15,676 nt of DNA from Actinophytocola sp050699915 (GTDB taxonomy: Bacteria; Actinomycetota; Actinomycetes; Mycobacteriales; Pseudonocardiaceae), in contig NZ_JBOHGA010000154.1 in assembly GCF_050699915.1 (NCBI RefSeq), positions 1 through 15,676 of the forward strand, in the 5' to 3' direction. Positions 7,163 through 13,943 of the stretch are shown here, in pieces. Numbering within the stretch: position 1 is the stretch's first letter; the number at the start of each line of letters is the position of its first letter. The notes beneath the pieces were generated by a model. It was not told where the DNA came from. It saw only the letters and a list, made by a program, of their open reading frames with translations, and did no database searches. A program made the position numbers and the translations under genes.

Positions 7163-8673
7163 GAGTGCTGCCCTGCGGGGACGCCGCGTTGCTGGTGGAG
7201 GCCGGCGACGCGGCGCTCGGCGTCTACGCGGCGTTGCTCGACCGGCCGCTCGCCGGGGTGCGCGACCTGGTGCCGGCGGCCCGCACGGTGCTCGTCCGGT
7301 TCGCGCCGGCCGAGGTCTGCGCGGAGTCGCTGGCGCGGGCGCTCGCGGCGGTGCGGCCGGTGTCGGTGGCGGCCGGTTCCGGCGAGCTCGTCCGGGTGCC
7401 GGTGCACTACGACGGCGCGGACCTGGCCGAGGTGGGGCGGCTGACCGGGCTCGGCGAGACCGGCGTGGTCGAGGCGCACGCGGCGGCGCGGTACGTGGTC
7501 GCGTTCTCCGGGTTCGCGCCCGGGTTCGGGTACCTGACCGGGCTGGACCCACGGCTGCGCCTGCCGCGTCGGGGCACGCCGCGGGTGCGGGTGCCGGCCG
7601 GCGCGGTCGGCGTGGCGGGCGAGTTCACCGGCGTGTACCCGCGGTCCTCGCCAGGCGGCTGGCACCTGCTAGGCCGGACGTCGGTGCCGCTGTGGGATGC
7701 CTGCCGCACGCCGCCGGCGCTGCTGCGCCCGGGCACCCGGGTTCGCTTCGAGCCCGTCGCCGCGCTGCGGTCGGCGCCGAAACCCTCGGGATCGACGCCG
7801 CCGGCCGGGCCGCCCGGGGTCGAGGTCGTCCACTGTGGACCGCTGGCGACCGTGCAGGACCTCGGCCGACCCGGCTACGCGGCACTCGGCGTGGGCCGGT
7901 CCGGCGCGGCGGACGCGGCCGCGGCGGCGCTCGCGAACCGGTTGGTGGGCAACGACGAGGGCGCCGCATGCCTCGAGCTGACCTTCGGCTCGGCGACGCT
8001 GGCGTTCCGCCGGTTCGCGCGGGTGGCGGTCACCGGCGCGCCGTGCCCGCTCGACCGGGCGGCGGCGATGAACGCGCCGTTCACGATGCCGGCCGGTGGG
8101 ATGCTCACCGTGGGCGCGCCGGCCTCGGGGGTGCGGACGTACGTGGCGGTTCGCGGCGGCATCGCGGTCCCTCCGGTCCTGGGCTCCCGGTCGACCGACG
8201 TGCTGTCCGGCCTGGGACCGCGCCCGCTGTCCCCCGGCGACGTGCTCCCGGTCGGCACCGACCACAGTGGACCCCCGCCGGCGGTCGAGGTGGCCCCGGT
8301 CAACCCACCCGCCGGCGGTGAGCTGGTCGTGCGGGTGACGCCGGGCCCGCGCGCCGGCTGGTGCACGCCGGCCGCGCTGCGCACGTTGCGGACGGCCCGC
8401 TTCACGGTGACGGCCGACAGCAACCGGGTCGGCGTCCGGCTCGCGGGCCCGCCGCTGGCCCGCGCCCGCCACGAAGAGCTGCCGAGCGAGGGCATGGTCC
8501 CGGGCGCGATCCAGGTGCCGCCGTCCGGCCAGCCGGTCGTGTTCCTCGCCGACCACCCGGTCACCGGCGGCTACCCGGTCGTCGCCGTCGTGCGCGCGGC
8601 GGACCTGCCGGTCCTGGCCCAGGCCCGCCCGGGCCAGCGGGTGCGGTTCGAGCTTCAGCCGGCGGCGCGGTAG
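7159..8673 (+). CDS. pxpBC: Fused 5-oxoprolinase subunits B and C
   Basis: 504 residues from GTG 7159, which overlaps the pxpA stop. Residues 1 to about 205 are PxpB (KipI-like): PCGDAALLVE at the start, then YVVAFSGFAPGFGYLTGLDPRL, PRRGTPRVRVPAGAVGVAGEFTGVYP and SPGGWHLLGRT. A Pro/Gly/Ser-rich linker of about 15 residues leads to PxpC (KipA-like) from about residue 220: VQDLGRPGYAALGVGRSGAADAAAAALANRLVGN, later VAVRGGI and the C-terminal HEELPSEGMVPGAIQVPPSGQPVVFLADHPVTGGYP. Separate B and C genes are common; the fusion also occurs naturally. No carboxylase or biotin-carrier domain is attached, which argues against urea amidolyase. The two palindromes at 7828 and 8260 lie inside the PxpC half. 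The 3' end overlaps the convergent GntR gene by 19 bases. Confidence 0.93.
   Translation: MRVLPCGDAALLVEAGDAALGVYAALLDRPLAGVRDLVPAARTVLVRFAPAEVCAESLARALAAVRPVSVAAGSGELVRVPVHYDGADLAEVGRLTGLGETGVVEAHAAARYVVAFSGFAPGFGYLTGLDPRLRLPRRGTPRVRVPAGAVGVAGEFTGVYPRSSPGGWHLLGRTSVPLWDACRTPPALLRPGTRVRFEPVAALRSAPKPSGSTPPAGPPGVEVVHCGPLATVQDLGRPGYAALGVGRSGAADAAAAALANRLVGNDEGAACLELTFGSATLAFRRFARVAVTGAPCPLDRAAAMNAPFTMPAGGMLTVGAPASGVRTYVAVRGGIAVPPVLGSRSTDVLSGLGPRPLSPGDVLPVGTDHSGPPPAVEVAPVNPPAGGELVVRVTPGPRAGWCTPAALRTLRTARFTVTADSNRVGVRLAGPPLARARHEELPSEGMVPGAIQVPPSGQPVVFLADHPVTGGYPVVAVVRAADLPVLAQARPGQRVRFELQPAAR
7828..7840. repeat. Palindrome GTCCACTGTGGAC
   Basis: Arms GTCCAC and GTGGAC around one T, inside the pxpC half of the fused gene. 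It has the same core as the 2421-2437 palindrome. Confidence 0.75.
8260..8272. repeat. Near-palindrome GACCACAGTGGAC
   Basis: Third copy of the GTCCACWGTGGAC motif, with one mismatched base pair, also in the pxpC half about 430 bases from the second copy. Confidence 0.6.
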
Positions 8674-9335
8674 GCCTCGACGAGCTGGTGCTCCGAGTCG
8701 TCCAGGTACTTGTGCAGCAGGCGTTCCGCGGCCTGGCCGTCACCCGTCTCGATGACCGCCAGGATCTCGCGGTTGCGCTCCAGGTAGGGCTCGTGGAAGC
8801 GGCGCGGGTCGGCCATCGTCTGGAAGTGCAGGCGCAGCTCCGCCAGCACGCCACGCATCAGCTCGTCCACGCGCGGGCTGCCGGCCAGCGCGGCGACGCC
8901 TTGGTGGAACATCATGTTGGCCGTGCCCAAGGCGCGCCAGTCCTGCGCCCGCATGGCCTCGTCTCCCTGCGCGACGGCCTCGGCCATGTTCCCGACGTCG
9001 GGCGGGTGCCCGTCGAGGCCGCGCACCGCACCGCACTCCACCAGCTTGCGCACCCGGTACACGTCGATGAGGTCTTCGACGGTCAGCTTGCACACGAACA
9101 CGCCCCGGTTGAGCTCGTGCACCAGCAGCCGCTCGTGCGTGAGCAGCCGGAACGCCTCGCGCAGCGTGTTGCGCGAGACCCCCAGCGCGGTGCCGATCGA
9201 GTCCTCGGCGAGCCGCTCCCCGGGCGCGAAGAAGCCCTCGGTGATCCGTGAGCGGAGGATGTCGGCAAGCCGTTCCACAGTGCTGGTCCGTCCCAGCAGC
9301 CTGCGGTCGGCCGCCAGCTCCAGATCCGGGCTCAC
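8655..9335 (-). CDS. GntR-family regulator, FadR (FCD) subfamily
   Basis: 226 residues from GTG 9335, preceded by GAGG four bases upstream. Residues about 18-80 form the GntR winged helix: VERLADILRSRITEGFFAPGERL, then EDSIGTALGVSRNTLREAFRLLTHERLLVHELNRGVFV. Residues about 88-220 are an all-helical FCD effector domain: DLIDVYRVRKLVECGAVRGL, NMMFHQGVAALAG and ILAVIETGDGQAAERLLHKYLDDS. The FH and LLH histidines that help bind metal are present, while the usual EH before IL is RN here. The gene converges on pxpBC with a 19-base overlap and is the likely repressor of that operon, given the FadR-type operator at 5021. A one-mismatch version of that site lies in front of its own start. Confidence 0.88.
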   Translation of the reverse strand: MSPDLELAADRRLLGRTSTVERLADILRSRITEGFFAPGERLAEDSIGTALGVSRNTLREAFRLLTHERLLVHELNRGVFVCKLTVEDLIDVYRVRKLVECGAVRGLDGHPPDVGNMAEAVAQGDEAMRAQDWRALGTANMMFHQGVAALAGSPRVDELMRGVLAELRLHFQTMADPRRFHEPYLERNREILAVIETGDGQAAERLLHKYLDDSEHQLVEAYRAAG

Positions 9336-9369
9336 CGCGCCTCACACCCTTTCTGACCTGCGGCATCCA

Positions 9370-9388
9370 GGCGACGATTGTATCGCCA
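9370..9388. promoter_or_regulatory. Candidate autoregulatory GntR operator
   Basis: An inverted repeat CGAT-TGT-ATCG (9375-9385) sits within wider arms GGCGA/TCGCC (9370-9374 and 9383-9387). TTGTATCGCCA (9378-9388) matches the FadR-type pattern TNGTNNNACNA with one mismatch. It lies in the 99-base gap between the divergent gntR and Imm1-like genes, about 35 bases upstream of the gntR start. Confidence 0.4.
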
Positions 9389-9434
9389 CCCCCACGAGCT
9401 GGGACGGTGGTGCCCGGTCCACTGAGGAGATGCC

Positions 9435-9895
9435 GTGGCCGAACCGCATGTCCTGCACCGCACCGAGCTCGCGGCACCGGGCGGCCGGCGGCTCGACGCG
9501 TCCGGTGTGTTCCACCTCCAGGGCGCGGTCTACACCATCACGTTCGAGACCCCGGCCGGCCTCGACAGCTTCCTCGATCTCTGCCTGGCCGAGGCCGACG
9601 ACACCAAGGTCGCGCGGCTGCACCTCACGCCGCAGGGCACCGGGTCGTCGCCGCGGTGCTGATCGCGATGGACGACGAGGGACGCAGCCACACGTAGATG
9701 TCCCACGGCGAGGCGGGGCCGGCGAGTGTCGCGTTGGCACACGACAGCTGGCATCCGGTCGAGACGGCGCTGCCGCCCGAGTCCTTCCTCAGTGTCATTC
9801 AACTACGGACGGTCCTGACCCAGTGGGCGTTCGGCGAGACGCTGCCGCCACCGGCGGTTCGCTGGCTGTCCGTTCGGGACGTCGGTTGGTTCTGA
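9435..9895 (+). pseudogene. Degraded Imm1-like immunity protein gene
   Basis: GTG 9435 has a strong ribosome site (GAGGAG, 9424-9429). The first frame reads SGVFHLQGAVYTITFETPAGLDSFLDLCLAEADDTKVARLHLTPQGT and then runs to a stop at 9660. At the G run 9642-9644 one base appears to be missing. In the shifted frame the protein continues VVAAVLIAMDDEGRSHT, meets TAG at 9695-9697 where TGG (Trp) would fit, and resumes without further breaks as MSHGEAGPASVALAHDSWHPVETALPPESF to VLTQWAFGETLPPPAVRWLSVRDVGWF, ending at 9895. Repaired length is about 153 residues. The AVYTI-(x)n-L-LAEA start and the end pattern (aliphatic helix, FGETLPPPAVRW) resemble the Imm1 immunity family of polymorphic toxin systems. 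The family call is by pattern only. No toxin gene is in the window. Confidence 0.65.
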
Positions 9896-9944
9896 GCCGA
9901 CAATTTCTATTCCAGACACTGGCGGATCCGGTCCATTCTCACGC

Positions 9945-9950
9945 TATTAT
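9945..9950 (+). promoter_or_regulatory. -10 box of a leaderless promoter for the second GntR gene
   Basis: TATTAT matches five of six consensus bases and ends 8 bases before ATG 9959, so the transcript would begin at or next to the start codon. No clear -35 is seen. An inverted repeat CCAG-ACA-CTGG (9912-9922) just upstream could be an operator. Confidence 0.5.
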
Positions 9951-9958
9951 CTGGGGCC

Positions 9959-10711
9959 ATGGCGACCCCCAAATCCGATGGGAACTCGATAGTCCGGCCG
10001 GTCGGCGCCGAGCCGACCGCCGGGCATCTCGAGATACTGCGGGTGCTCGGTCGCTCGGAGAACGCGAACAGCATGGTCGACCAGATCCTGGTGGCGATCG
10101 GCGCGGCGATTGTGGAGGCGCGGCTGCGCCCCGGCGACGACCTGAACTCGGTGGAGCTGGCCCGGCTGTTCCAGAGCAGCCGCACGCCGGTTCGGGAGGC
10201 GCTGCTCACCCTGGAAAGGGAGGGACTCGTCGAGATCGCCGCGCACCGGCGGCCGCGGGTGCGCCGGTTGCTGCTCGACGAGGTGCGCGAAATATATGAG
10301 CTGCGGACCACTCTGTATGCATTGGTGAGCAGGCGCATTGTCGAAAATGCGACTGAATCCGACATTGCGTTACTGCTCGGCATCGTCGGCCTGCTGGAAG
10401 AGGCAGCCGAGGCCGGTGATGTCGACCGTTACTTCTGGTTGAATGTGCGTTTCCGAAACAATGAAGCCGTGATCGCCGGTAACAGTACGGTACGCCGAGT
10501 TCTGGACAGCGTCGGGGTGCGCACACTCCAATTACGCCGCATGAGCCTCGCCCAGCCGGGCCGGCTGCGGGCCTCGGCCGGCGACCACCGGCGGCTGCTG
10601 CGAGCCTACGAGGACCGCGAGCCCGACCTGGCCGCCGCGCTGTCCCAGTCGATCGTTCGTCGTGGACTGAAGGCCATCGAGCGTTCCGGGTGGACCGGCC
10701 GGCCCGACTGA
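9959..10711 (+). CDS. GntR-family regulator with FCD-like domain lacking metal-binding histidines
   Basis: 250 residues from ATG 9959; no real ribosome site, but a -10 box sits just upstream, so leaderless translation is likely. Residues about 38-105 are the GntR winged helix: MVDQILVAIGAAIVEARLRPGDDLNS, VELARLFQSSRTPVREALLTLEREGLVEI and the wing HRRPRVRRL. The helical effector domain begins at LLDEVREIYELRTTLYALVSRRIVENAT. Where FCD domains have FH the protein has FR (LNVRFRNNEAVIAGN), and the last helix has SQSIVRRGL without histidine; only DHRRLL is kept. Metal-dependent ligand binding may therefore be lost or altered. The codons from about 10285 to 10535 are much richer in A/T than those of neighbouring genes (for example GAA ATA TAT, GAA AAT, AAC AAT GAA), suggesting different origin for that part. 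Its target is unknown. Confidence 0.85.
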   Translation: MATPKSDGNSIVRPVGAEPTAGHLEILRVLGRSENANSMVDQILVAIGAAIVEARLRPGDDLNSVELARLFQSSRTPVREALLTLEREGLVEIAAHRRPRVRRLLLDEVREIYELRTTLYALVSRRIVENATESDIALLLGIVGLLEEAAEAGDVDRYFWLNVRFRNNEAVIAGNSTVRRVLDSVGVRTLQLRRMSLAQPGRLRASAGDHRRLLRAYEDREPDLAAALSQSIVRRGLKAIERSGWTGRPD

Positions 10712-10730
10712 CCCGGCCCGGCATCTGCCC

Positions 10731-10736
10731 TAGGCT
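10731..10736 (+). promoter_or_regulatory. -10 box of a leaderless promoter
   Basis: TAGGCT ends 6 bases before GTG 10743, which has no ribosome site. This is the usual actinobacterial arrangement for a leaderless transcript. Confidence 0.45.
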
Positions 10737-10742
10737 CGCCCC

Positions 10743-11123
10743 GTGCTCGATGTCCTGTCGACGACGCTCACCTTCGTCGCGCTCGGGGCGGCGCTCTGGG
10801 CGATCGTGCTGATGATCGCGAACCAGCCGGTGCTGCCCCGGCGCTGGTACGGCCTGTGGCTGCTCGGCGTGGTCGCGCTGCTCGAGGTCGGCCTGCTGGC
10901 GCAGGCGGTCGTCGGCCTGGTGCAGATGTTCACCACGGACCGCGAGCTGGAGCGGTTTACCTTCGCCGGCTACCTCATCGGGCCGCTGGTGATCGTCCCG
11001 ATCGCCGCGCTCTGGGCGCTGGCCGAGCGGTCCCGCTGGGGGCCGGGCGTGCTGGTGGTCGGCTGCCTCGCGATCCCGGTGATGATCCTGCGGCTCGGCG
11101 AGCTCTGGGAGGCGCATGTCTGA
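10743..11123 (+). CDS. Small integral membrane protein, function unknown
   Basis: 126 residues with four hydrophobic segments at about 5-26, 37-60, 77-97 and 103-120. The first loop is NQPVLPRRWYG and the charged central loop is FTTDRELERF. GTG 10743 is chosen because a -10-like TAGGCT ends 6 bases upstream and the frame carries no earlier supported start. The stop overlaps the next gene by eight bases, so the two membrane proteins are probably made together. No catalytic motif is visible and I do not recognise a named family. Confidence 0.72.
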   Translation: MLDVLSTTLTFVALGAALWAIVLMIANQPVLPRRWYGLWLLGVVALLEVGLLAQAVVGLVQMFTTDRELERFTFAGYLIGPLVIVPIAALWALAERSRWGPGVLVVGCLAIPVMILRLGELWEAHV

Positions 11124-11553
11124 CGCCGACTCCGACGACACCGACTCCGCGCGGGCCGTCCGGACCCGGTCCGGCCCGGGCCGGCTGCTGATCGCCGTCT
11201 ACGCGGTGTTCGCGCTCGCCGCCACCGCACGCTCGGGCGTGCAGCTCGGCACCAGGTTCGCCGAGGCGCCGCTCGCCTACCTGCTCTCCGCGTTCGCCGC
11301 GGTCGTGTACGTCGTCGCGACCGTGTCCCTGGCCCGGGGCGGCCGCACATCGCGCCGCGTCGCCACGGTGTCCATTGTGGTGGAACTGGTGGGCGTGCTC
11401 GCCGTCGGTACGCTCAGCATCCTTGACCCGCAAGCGTTTCCGGACGCGACGGTGTGGTCGGGCTACGGCAGCGGCTACGGGTTCGTCCCGGTCGTGCTGC
11501 CGGTGCTCGGTCTGTGGTGGCTGCGCCGAACCGCCCAGGTAGCAGATCGATAA
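11116..11553 (+). CDS. Integral membrane protein, function unknown
   Basis: 145 residues. The first 20 are acidic and polar (MSDADSDDTDSARAVRTRSG) and likely cytoplasmic. Four hydrophobic segments follow at about 23-42, 53-74, 85-103 and 118-136, ending in the basic tail LRRTAQVADR. The segment RSGVQLGTRFAEAPLAYLLSAFAAVVYVVATVSLARGG looks like a conserved actinobacterial membrane-protein core. The start ATG lies within the end of the preceding membrane-protein gene (eight-base overlap), which implies co-translation. No enzymatic signature is seen. Confidence 0.75.
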   Translation: MSDADSDDTDSARAVRTRSGPGRLLIAVYAVFALAATARSGVQLGTRFAEAPLAYLLSAFAAVVYVVATVSLARGGRTSRRVATVSIVVELVGVLAVGTLSILDPQAFPDATVWSGYGSGYGFVPVVLPVLGLWWLRRTAQVADR

Positions 11554-11589
11554 CGCACAACGATCATGAGATCAGTGTAGGAATAGCGC

Positions 11590-12177
11590 ATGAGACACGT
11601 CGAGGTGTGGCGTGGTGCGCATGGCGATCCCGTGGCGCCGTTCGGGCCGCTGCCCGGCATCCGCATCGGGGACACGCTGGCCTACGAGTTCCAGCTGCCC
11701 GACCGGTTCGTCCCGTGGCCGGGGCGGACGCTGCTCGAGCGGGTCTTCGTTCTGCTCGACCTCGGCGTGAGCATGGCCCGCCCGTGCTGGCGGCGGATGC
11801 GCACGGCGGACGGCGAGGTCGACGGCATCGACGCCGCGCGCGACGAGCCGAGCACGTGGTACGTGGACCTGATCCACGTGACCCACGAAGAGGACCGGAT
11901 CGTCCTGCGGGACCTCTACATCGACGTCATGGTCCCCACCGACGCCCGCCACCAGCGCATGCTCGACCTGGACGAGTTCGCCAACGCGATCGAGCACGGG
12001 CGCATGGACACCGCCACCGCCGTCGACGGTCTGCGCCGCTGGCAGACCTTCCTCGACCGCCACCTCCACCACGGCCGCGACCCGGCCGACCACTGGGCCG
12101 ACTTCCCCCCGCAGCGGGTTCGCGCGCTCTCCGCGCTGCCCGGCCCGCTCGGTCCGGTCATAACCGTCCCCGGCTGA
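11590..12177 (+). CDS. DUF402 (FomD/Ntdp-like) domain protein
   Basis: 195 residues; ATG 11590 follows AGGA at 8 bases. The central part fits the DUF402 beta-barrel family: TWYVDLIHVTHEEDRIVLRDLYIDVMVPTD, then MLDLDEFANAIEHGRMDTATAVDGLRRWQTFLDRHLH. The acidic residues expected to hold divalent metal are present (D93, D108, D112, D126 or D128). Characterised relatives hydrolyse nucleotide di/triphosphates or cytidylyl-phosphonates (FomD in fosfomycin biosynthesis). The present substrate cannot be deduced, since no phosphonate genes are nearby. The gene stands alone with 36 bases upstream and 70 downstream. A shorter residual similarity to other barrel hydrolases is possible, but the acidic pattern favours DUF402. 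Confidence 0.78.
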   Translation: MRHVEVWRGAHGDPVAPFGPLPGIRIGDTLAYEFQLPDRFVPWPGRTLLERVFVLLDLGVSMARPCWRRMRTADGEVDGIDAARDEPSTWYVDLIHVTHEEDRIVLRDLYIDVMVPTDARHQRMLDLDEFANAIEHGRMDTATAVDGLRRWQTFLDRHLHHGRDPADHWADFPPQRVRALSALPGPLGPVITVPG

Positions 12178-12197
12178 GCACCGTCCACACAGGACCG

Positions 12198-12210
12198 CCC
12201 GGTAACCGGG
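12198..12210. repeat. Intergenic palindrome CCCGGTAACCGGG
   Basis: Perfect six-base arms around one A, in the 70-base gap between the DUF402 and DUF4180 genes, about 38 bases before the DUF4180 start. It could be an operator or part of a weak terminator; no T run follows. Confidence 0.45.
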
Positions 12211-12247
12211 TGGCGCCGTCGCGCCCGCGGCGGTCACACTGCGCGAC

Positions 12248-12634
12248 ATGAACCGCATGGTCGAGACGCACGGTGTCCGGGTGCTCACCGTCGAGCCCGA
12301 CGGAGCCACGCTGGGCAGCGAGGACGACGCCGTCGAGCTCATCGGGCAGGCCTACGGCGAGGAGGCGGACGTCGTCGTCGTGCCGGTGGCGCGGATCGAC
12401 GAGCGGTTCTTCGCGCTGCGCACCCGCGTCGCCGGGGACGTGGTGCGGAAGTTCGCCGCCTACCGGATCCGACTGGTCGTGCTCGGCGACCTAGGCACGC
12501 ACCTGGAGAGCGATTCCTTCCGGGCCTTCGTGCACGAGATCAACAAGGGCACGGACATCTGGTTCCTGCCCGACCGCGCGGCGCTCGACGAGCGGCTGCG
12601 CACGGCGGCCGAAACTCTGGGACGATCACGGTAG
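12248..12634 (+). CDS. DUF4180 domain protein
   Basis: 128 residues matching the DUF4180 pattern along its length: SEDDAVELIGQAYGEEADVVVVPVARIDERFFALRTRVAGDVVRKFAAYRIRLVVLGDLGTHLESDSFRAFVHEINKGTDIWFLPD. The family is small, cytosolic and of unknown function; its strands and helices suggest an alpha/beta fold. ATG 12248 has no ribosome site, and CACACT ends 7 bases upstream, so a leaderless start is possible but weakly supported. ATG 12257 would remove only three residues. The acetyltransferase gene follows after 21 bases on the same strand. Confidence 0.82.
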   Translation: MNRMVETHGVRVLTVEPDGATLGSEDDAVELIGQAYGEEADVVVVPVARIDERFFALRTRVAGDVVRKFAAYRIRLVVLGDLGTHLESDSFRAFVHEINKGTDIWFLPDRAALDERLRTAAETLGRSR

Positions 12635-12655
12635 AGCCCACGAGAATGAGGTGCC

Positions 12656-12973
12656 ATGGCAGGCGACACCGACGCCCGGGTCGAGCTCAACGACGAACGG
12701 TTCCGGTACGAGCTCCATGTCGGCGACACGCTCGCCGGGTTCGCGCAGTTCCACGAGAGCGGCAACCGAGTGGTGTTCACCCACAGCGAGGTCTACGACG
12801 CCTTCTCCGGACAGGGACTGGGCAAGGTGCTCGCCGGCGGCGCGCTCGACGACGCGGTCGCGCGGGAGAAGGTGATCGTGCCGCTCTGCCCGTTCATCGC
12901 CGCCTACCTGCGCAAGAACATCGACCGGTACCAGGGCCACGTGGAGACCCCGCCTGCCGGCGCCACGCAGTGA
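12656..12973 (+). CDS. Small YjdJ/NATD1-type GNAT acetyltransferase
   Basis: 105 residues; ATG 12656 follows GAGGTG. It fits the minimal acetyltransferase family (Acetyltransf_CG): RFRYELHVGDTLAGFAQFHESGNRVVFTHSEVYDAFSGQGLGKVLAGGALDDAVAREKVIVPLCPFIAAYLRKN. The acetyl-CoA pyrophosphate loop is GQGLGK (52-57), and the PLCPFIAAY segment with a conserved cysteine is typical. It lacks the N-terminal half of larger GNAT enzymes; that is normal here. The acceptor substrate is unknown. The downstream pirin gene starts 7 bases after its stop, with the pirin ribosome site GAGGT overlapping the stop, so the pair is co-translated. Confidence 0.88.
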   Translation: MAGDTDARVELNDERFRYELHVGDTLAGFAQFHESGNRVVFTHSEVYDAFSGQGLGKVLAGGALDDAVAREKVIVPLCPFIAAYLRKNIDRYQGHVETPPAGATQ

Positions 12974-12980
12974 GGTCGCG

Positions 12981-13937
12981 GTGAGCAACCTCGACACGCA
13001 CCCCGAGGAGACCGTCTGCCGGACGGCCGCGGACGACCACGCCGTCGCGCAGCTGCTCGAGCCGCGAGACGTGCCGCTCGGCGGGCTGCGGGGCATCCAC
13101 GTCTCTCGCCTGCTGCCCCAGCGCGGGCTGCCGACCGTCGGCGCGTGGTGCTTCCTGGACGTGTTCGGGCCGAACAACTCGCAGATGAGCGTGCTGCCGC
13201 ACCCGCACACCGGGCTGCAGACCGTGACCTGGCCGATCGCCGGCGAGATCCACCACCGGGACAGTGTCGGCAGCGACGTGCTGGTCCGGCCGGGCCAGCT
13301 GAACCTGATGACCGGCGGCCACGGCGTCGCGCACTCGGAGATCTCCGCGAACGGCGGCGAGGTGCTGGCCGGGCTGCAGCTGTGGGTGGCGCTGCCGGCG
13401 GAGCGGGCCGGCATGGCGCCGGCCTTCGAGCAGCACGTCGACCTGCCCGTTTACGCGCACGGCGGCGTCACGGCCACGGTGCTCGCCGGCACGCTCGGCG
13501 AGGCGACGTCGCCGGCCACCGTGCACACCCCGCTGCTCGGCGCGGAACTGCGGGTGGCCGAGGGCTCCCGGACGACGGTTCCGCTGCGGCCGGACTTCGA
13601 GCACGCGGTCCTCGCGGTCGGCGGGCCGCTCGTGGTGTCGGGCGTCGAGGTCCCGTCCGGCCGGCTGCTGTACCTGGGCACCGGGCGCTCGGAGCTGATG
13701 CTCTCCGCCGGCCGGGACGTGCGCGCGGTGCTGCTCGGCGGCGAGCCGTTCGCAGACGAGCTGGTGATGTGGTGGAACTTCGTGGGCCGCAGCCACGACG
13801 AGATCGCCGCCGCGCGGGCCGACTGGGAGGCCGGCCGGCCGCGCTTCGGCGTTGTGCACGGTCACGGCGGTGCCCGGATCCCCGCCCCGGAGCTGCCGGC
13901 CGTGCGGCTCACCCCGCGTCGCCGCCACGGCCGGTAG
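12981..13937 (+). CDS. Pirin family bicupin protein
   Basis: 318 residues from GTG 12981; the ribosome site GAGGT begins at the preceding stop codon. The N-terminal cupin shows the pirin metal site: HPHTGLQTVTWPIAGEIHHRDSVGS (H74, H76) and GGHGVAHSE (H118, E120), plus the FGPNN and GLQLWVALP segments. The C-terminal cupin covers about residues 165-280 and ends VMWWNFVGRSHDEI. Pirins bind iron and are reported as quercetinase-like dioxygenases or redox-linked regulators. This protein is cytoplasmic and somewhat longer than the roughly 290 residues of typical pirins because of an N-terminal extension and a basic tail. Coupling to the small acetyltransferase gene suggests shared regulation but no defined pathway. 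Confidence 0.9.
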   Translation: MSNLDTHPEETVCRTAADDHAVAQLLEPRDVPLGGLRGIHVSRLLPQRGLPTVGAWCFLDVFGPNNSQMSVLPHPHTGLQTVTWPIAGEIHHRDSVGSDVLVRPGQLNLMTGGHGVAHSEISANGGEVLAGLQLWVALPAERAGMAPAFEQHVDLPVYAHGGVTATVLAGTLGEATSPATVHTPLLGAELRVAEGSRTTVPLRPDFEHAVLAVGGPLVVSGVEVPSGRLLYLGTGRSELMLSAGRDVRAVLLGGEPFADELVMWWNFVGRSHDEIAAARADWEAGRPRFGVVHGHGGARIPAPELPAVRLTPRRRHGR

Positions 13938-13943
13938 CCGCCG

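Noticed and set aside
7159..8673. Urea amidolyase or allophanate hydrolase as the identity of the fused gene
   Set aside because: No biotin carboxylase, biotin-carrier or amidase domain is present, and pxpA is directly upstream.
9248..9697. 149-residue plus-strand frame ending at 9697 as an independent gene
   Set aside because: Its first two thirds are a shadow of the GntR gene and the Imm1-like gene. Only the last 17 residues are real, as the second piece of the broken Imm1-like gene.
9695..9697. TAG in the Imm1-like gene as a recoded codon
   Set aside because: The gene also has a frameshift, and no tRNA or recoding element is seen. A plain nonsense mutation is sufficient.
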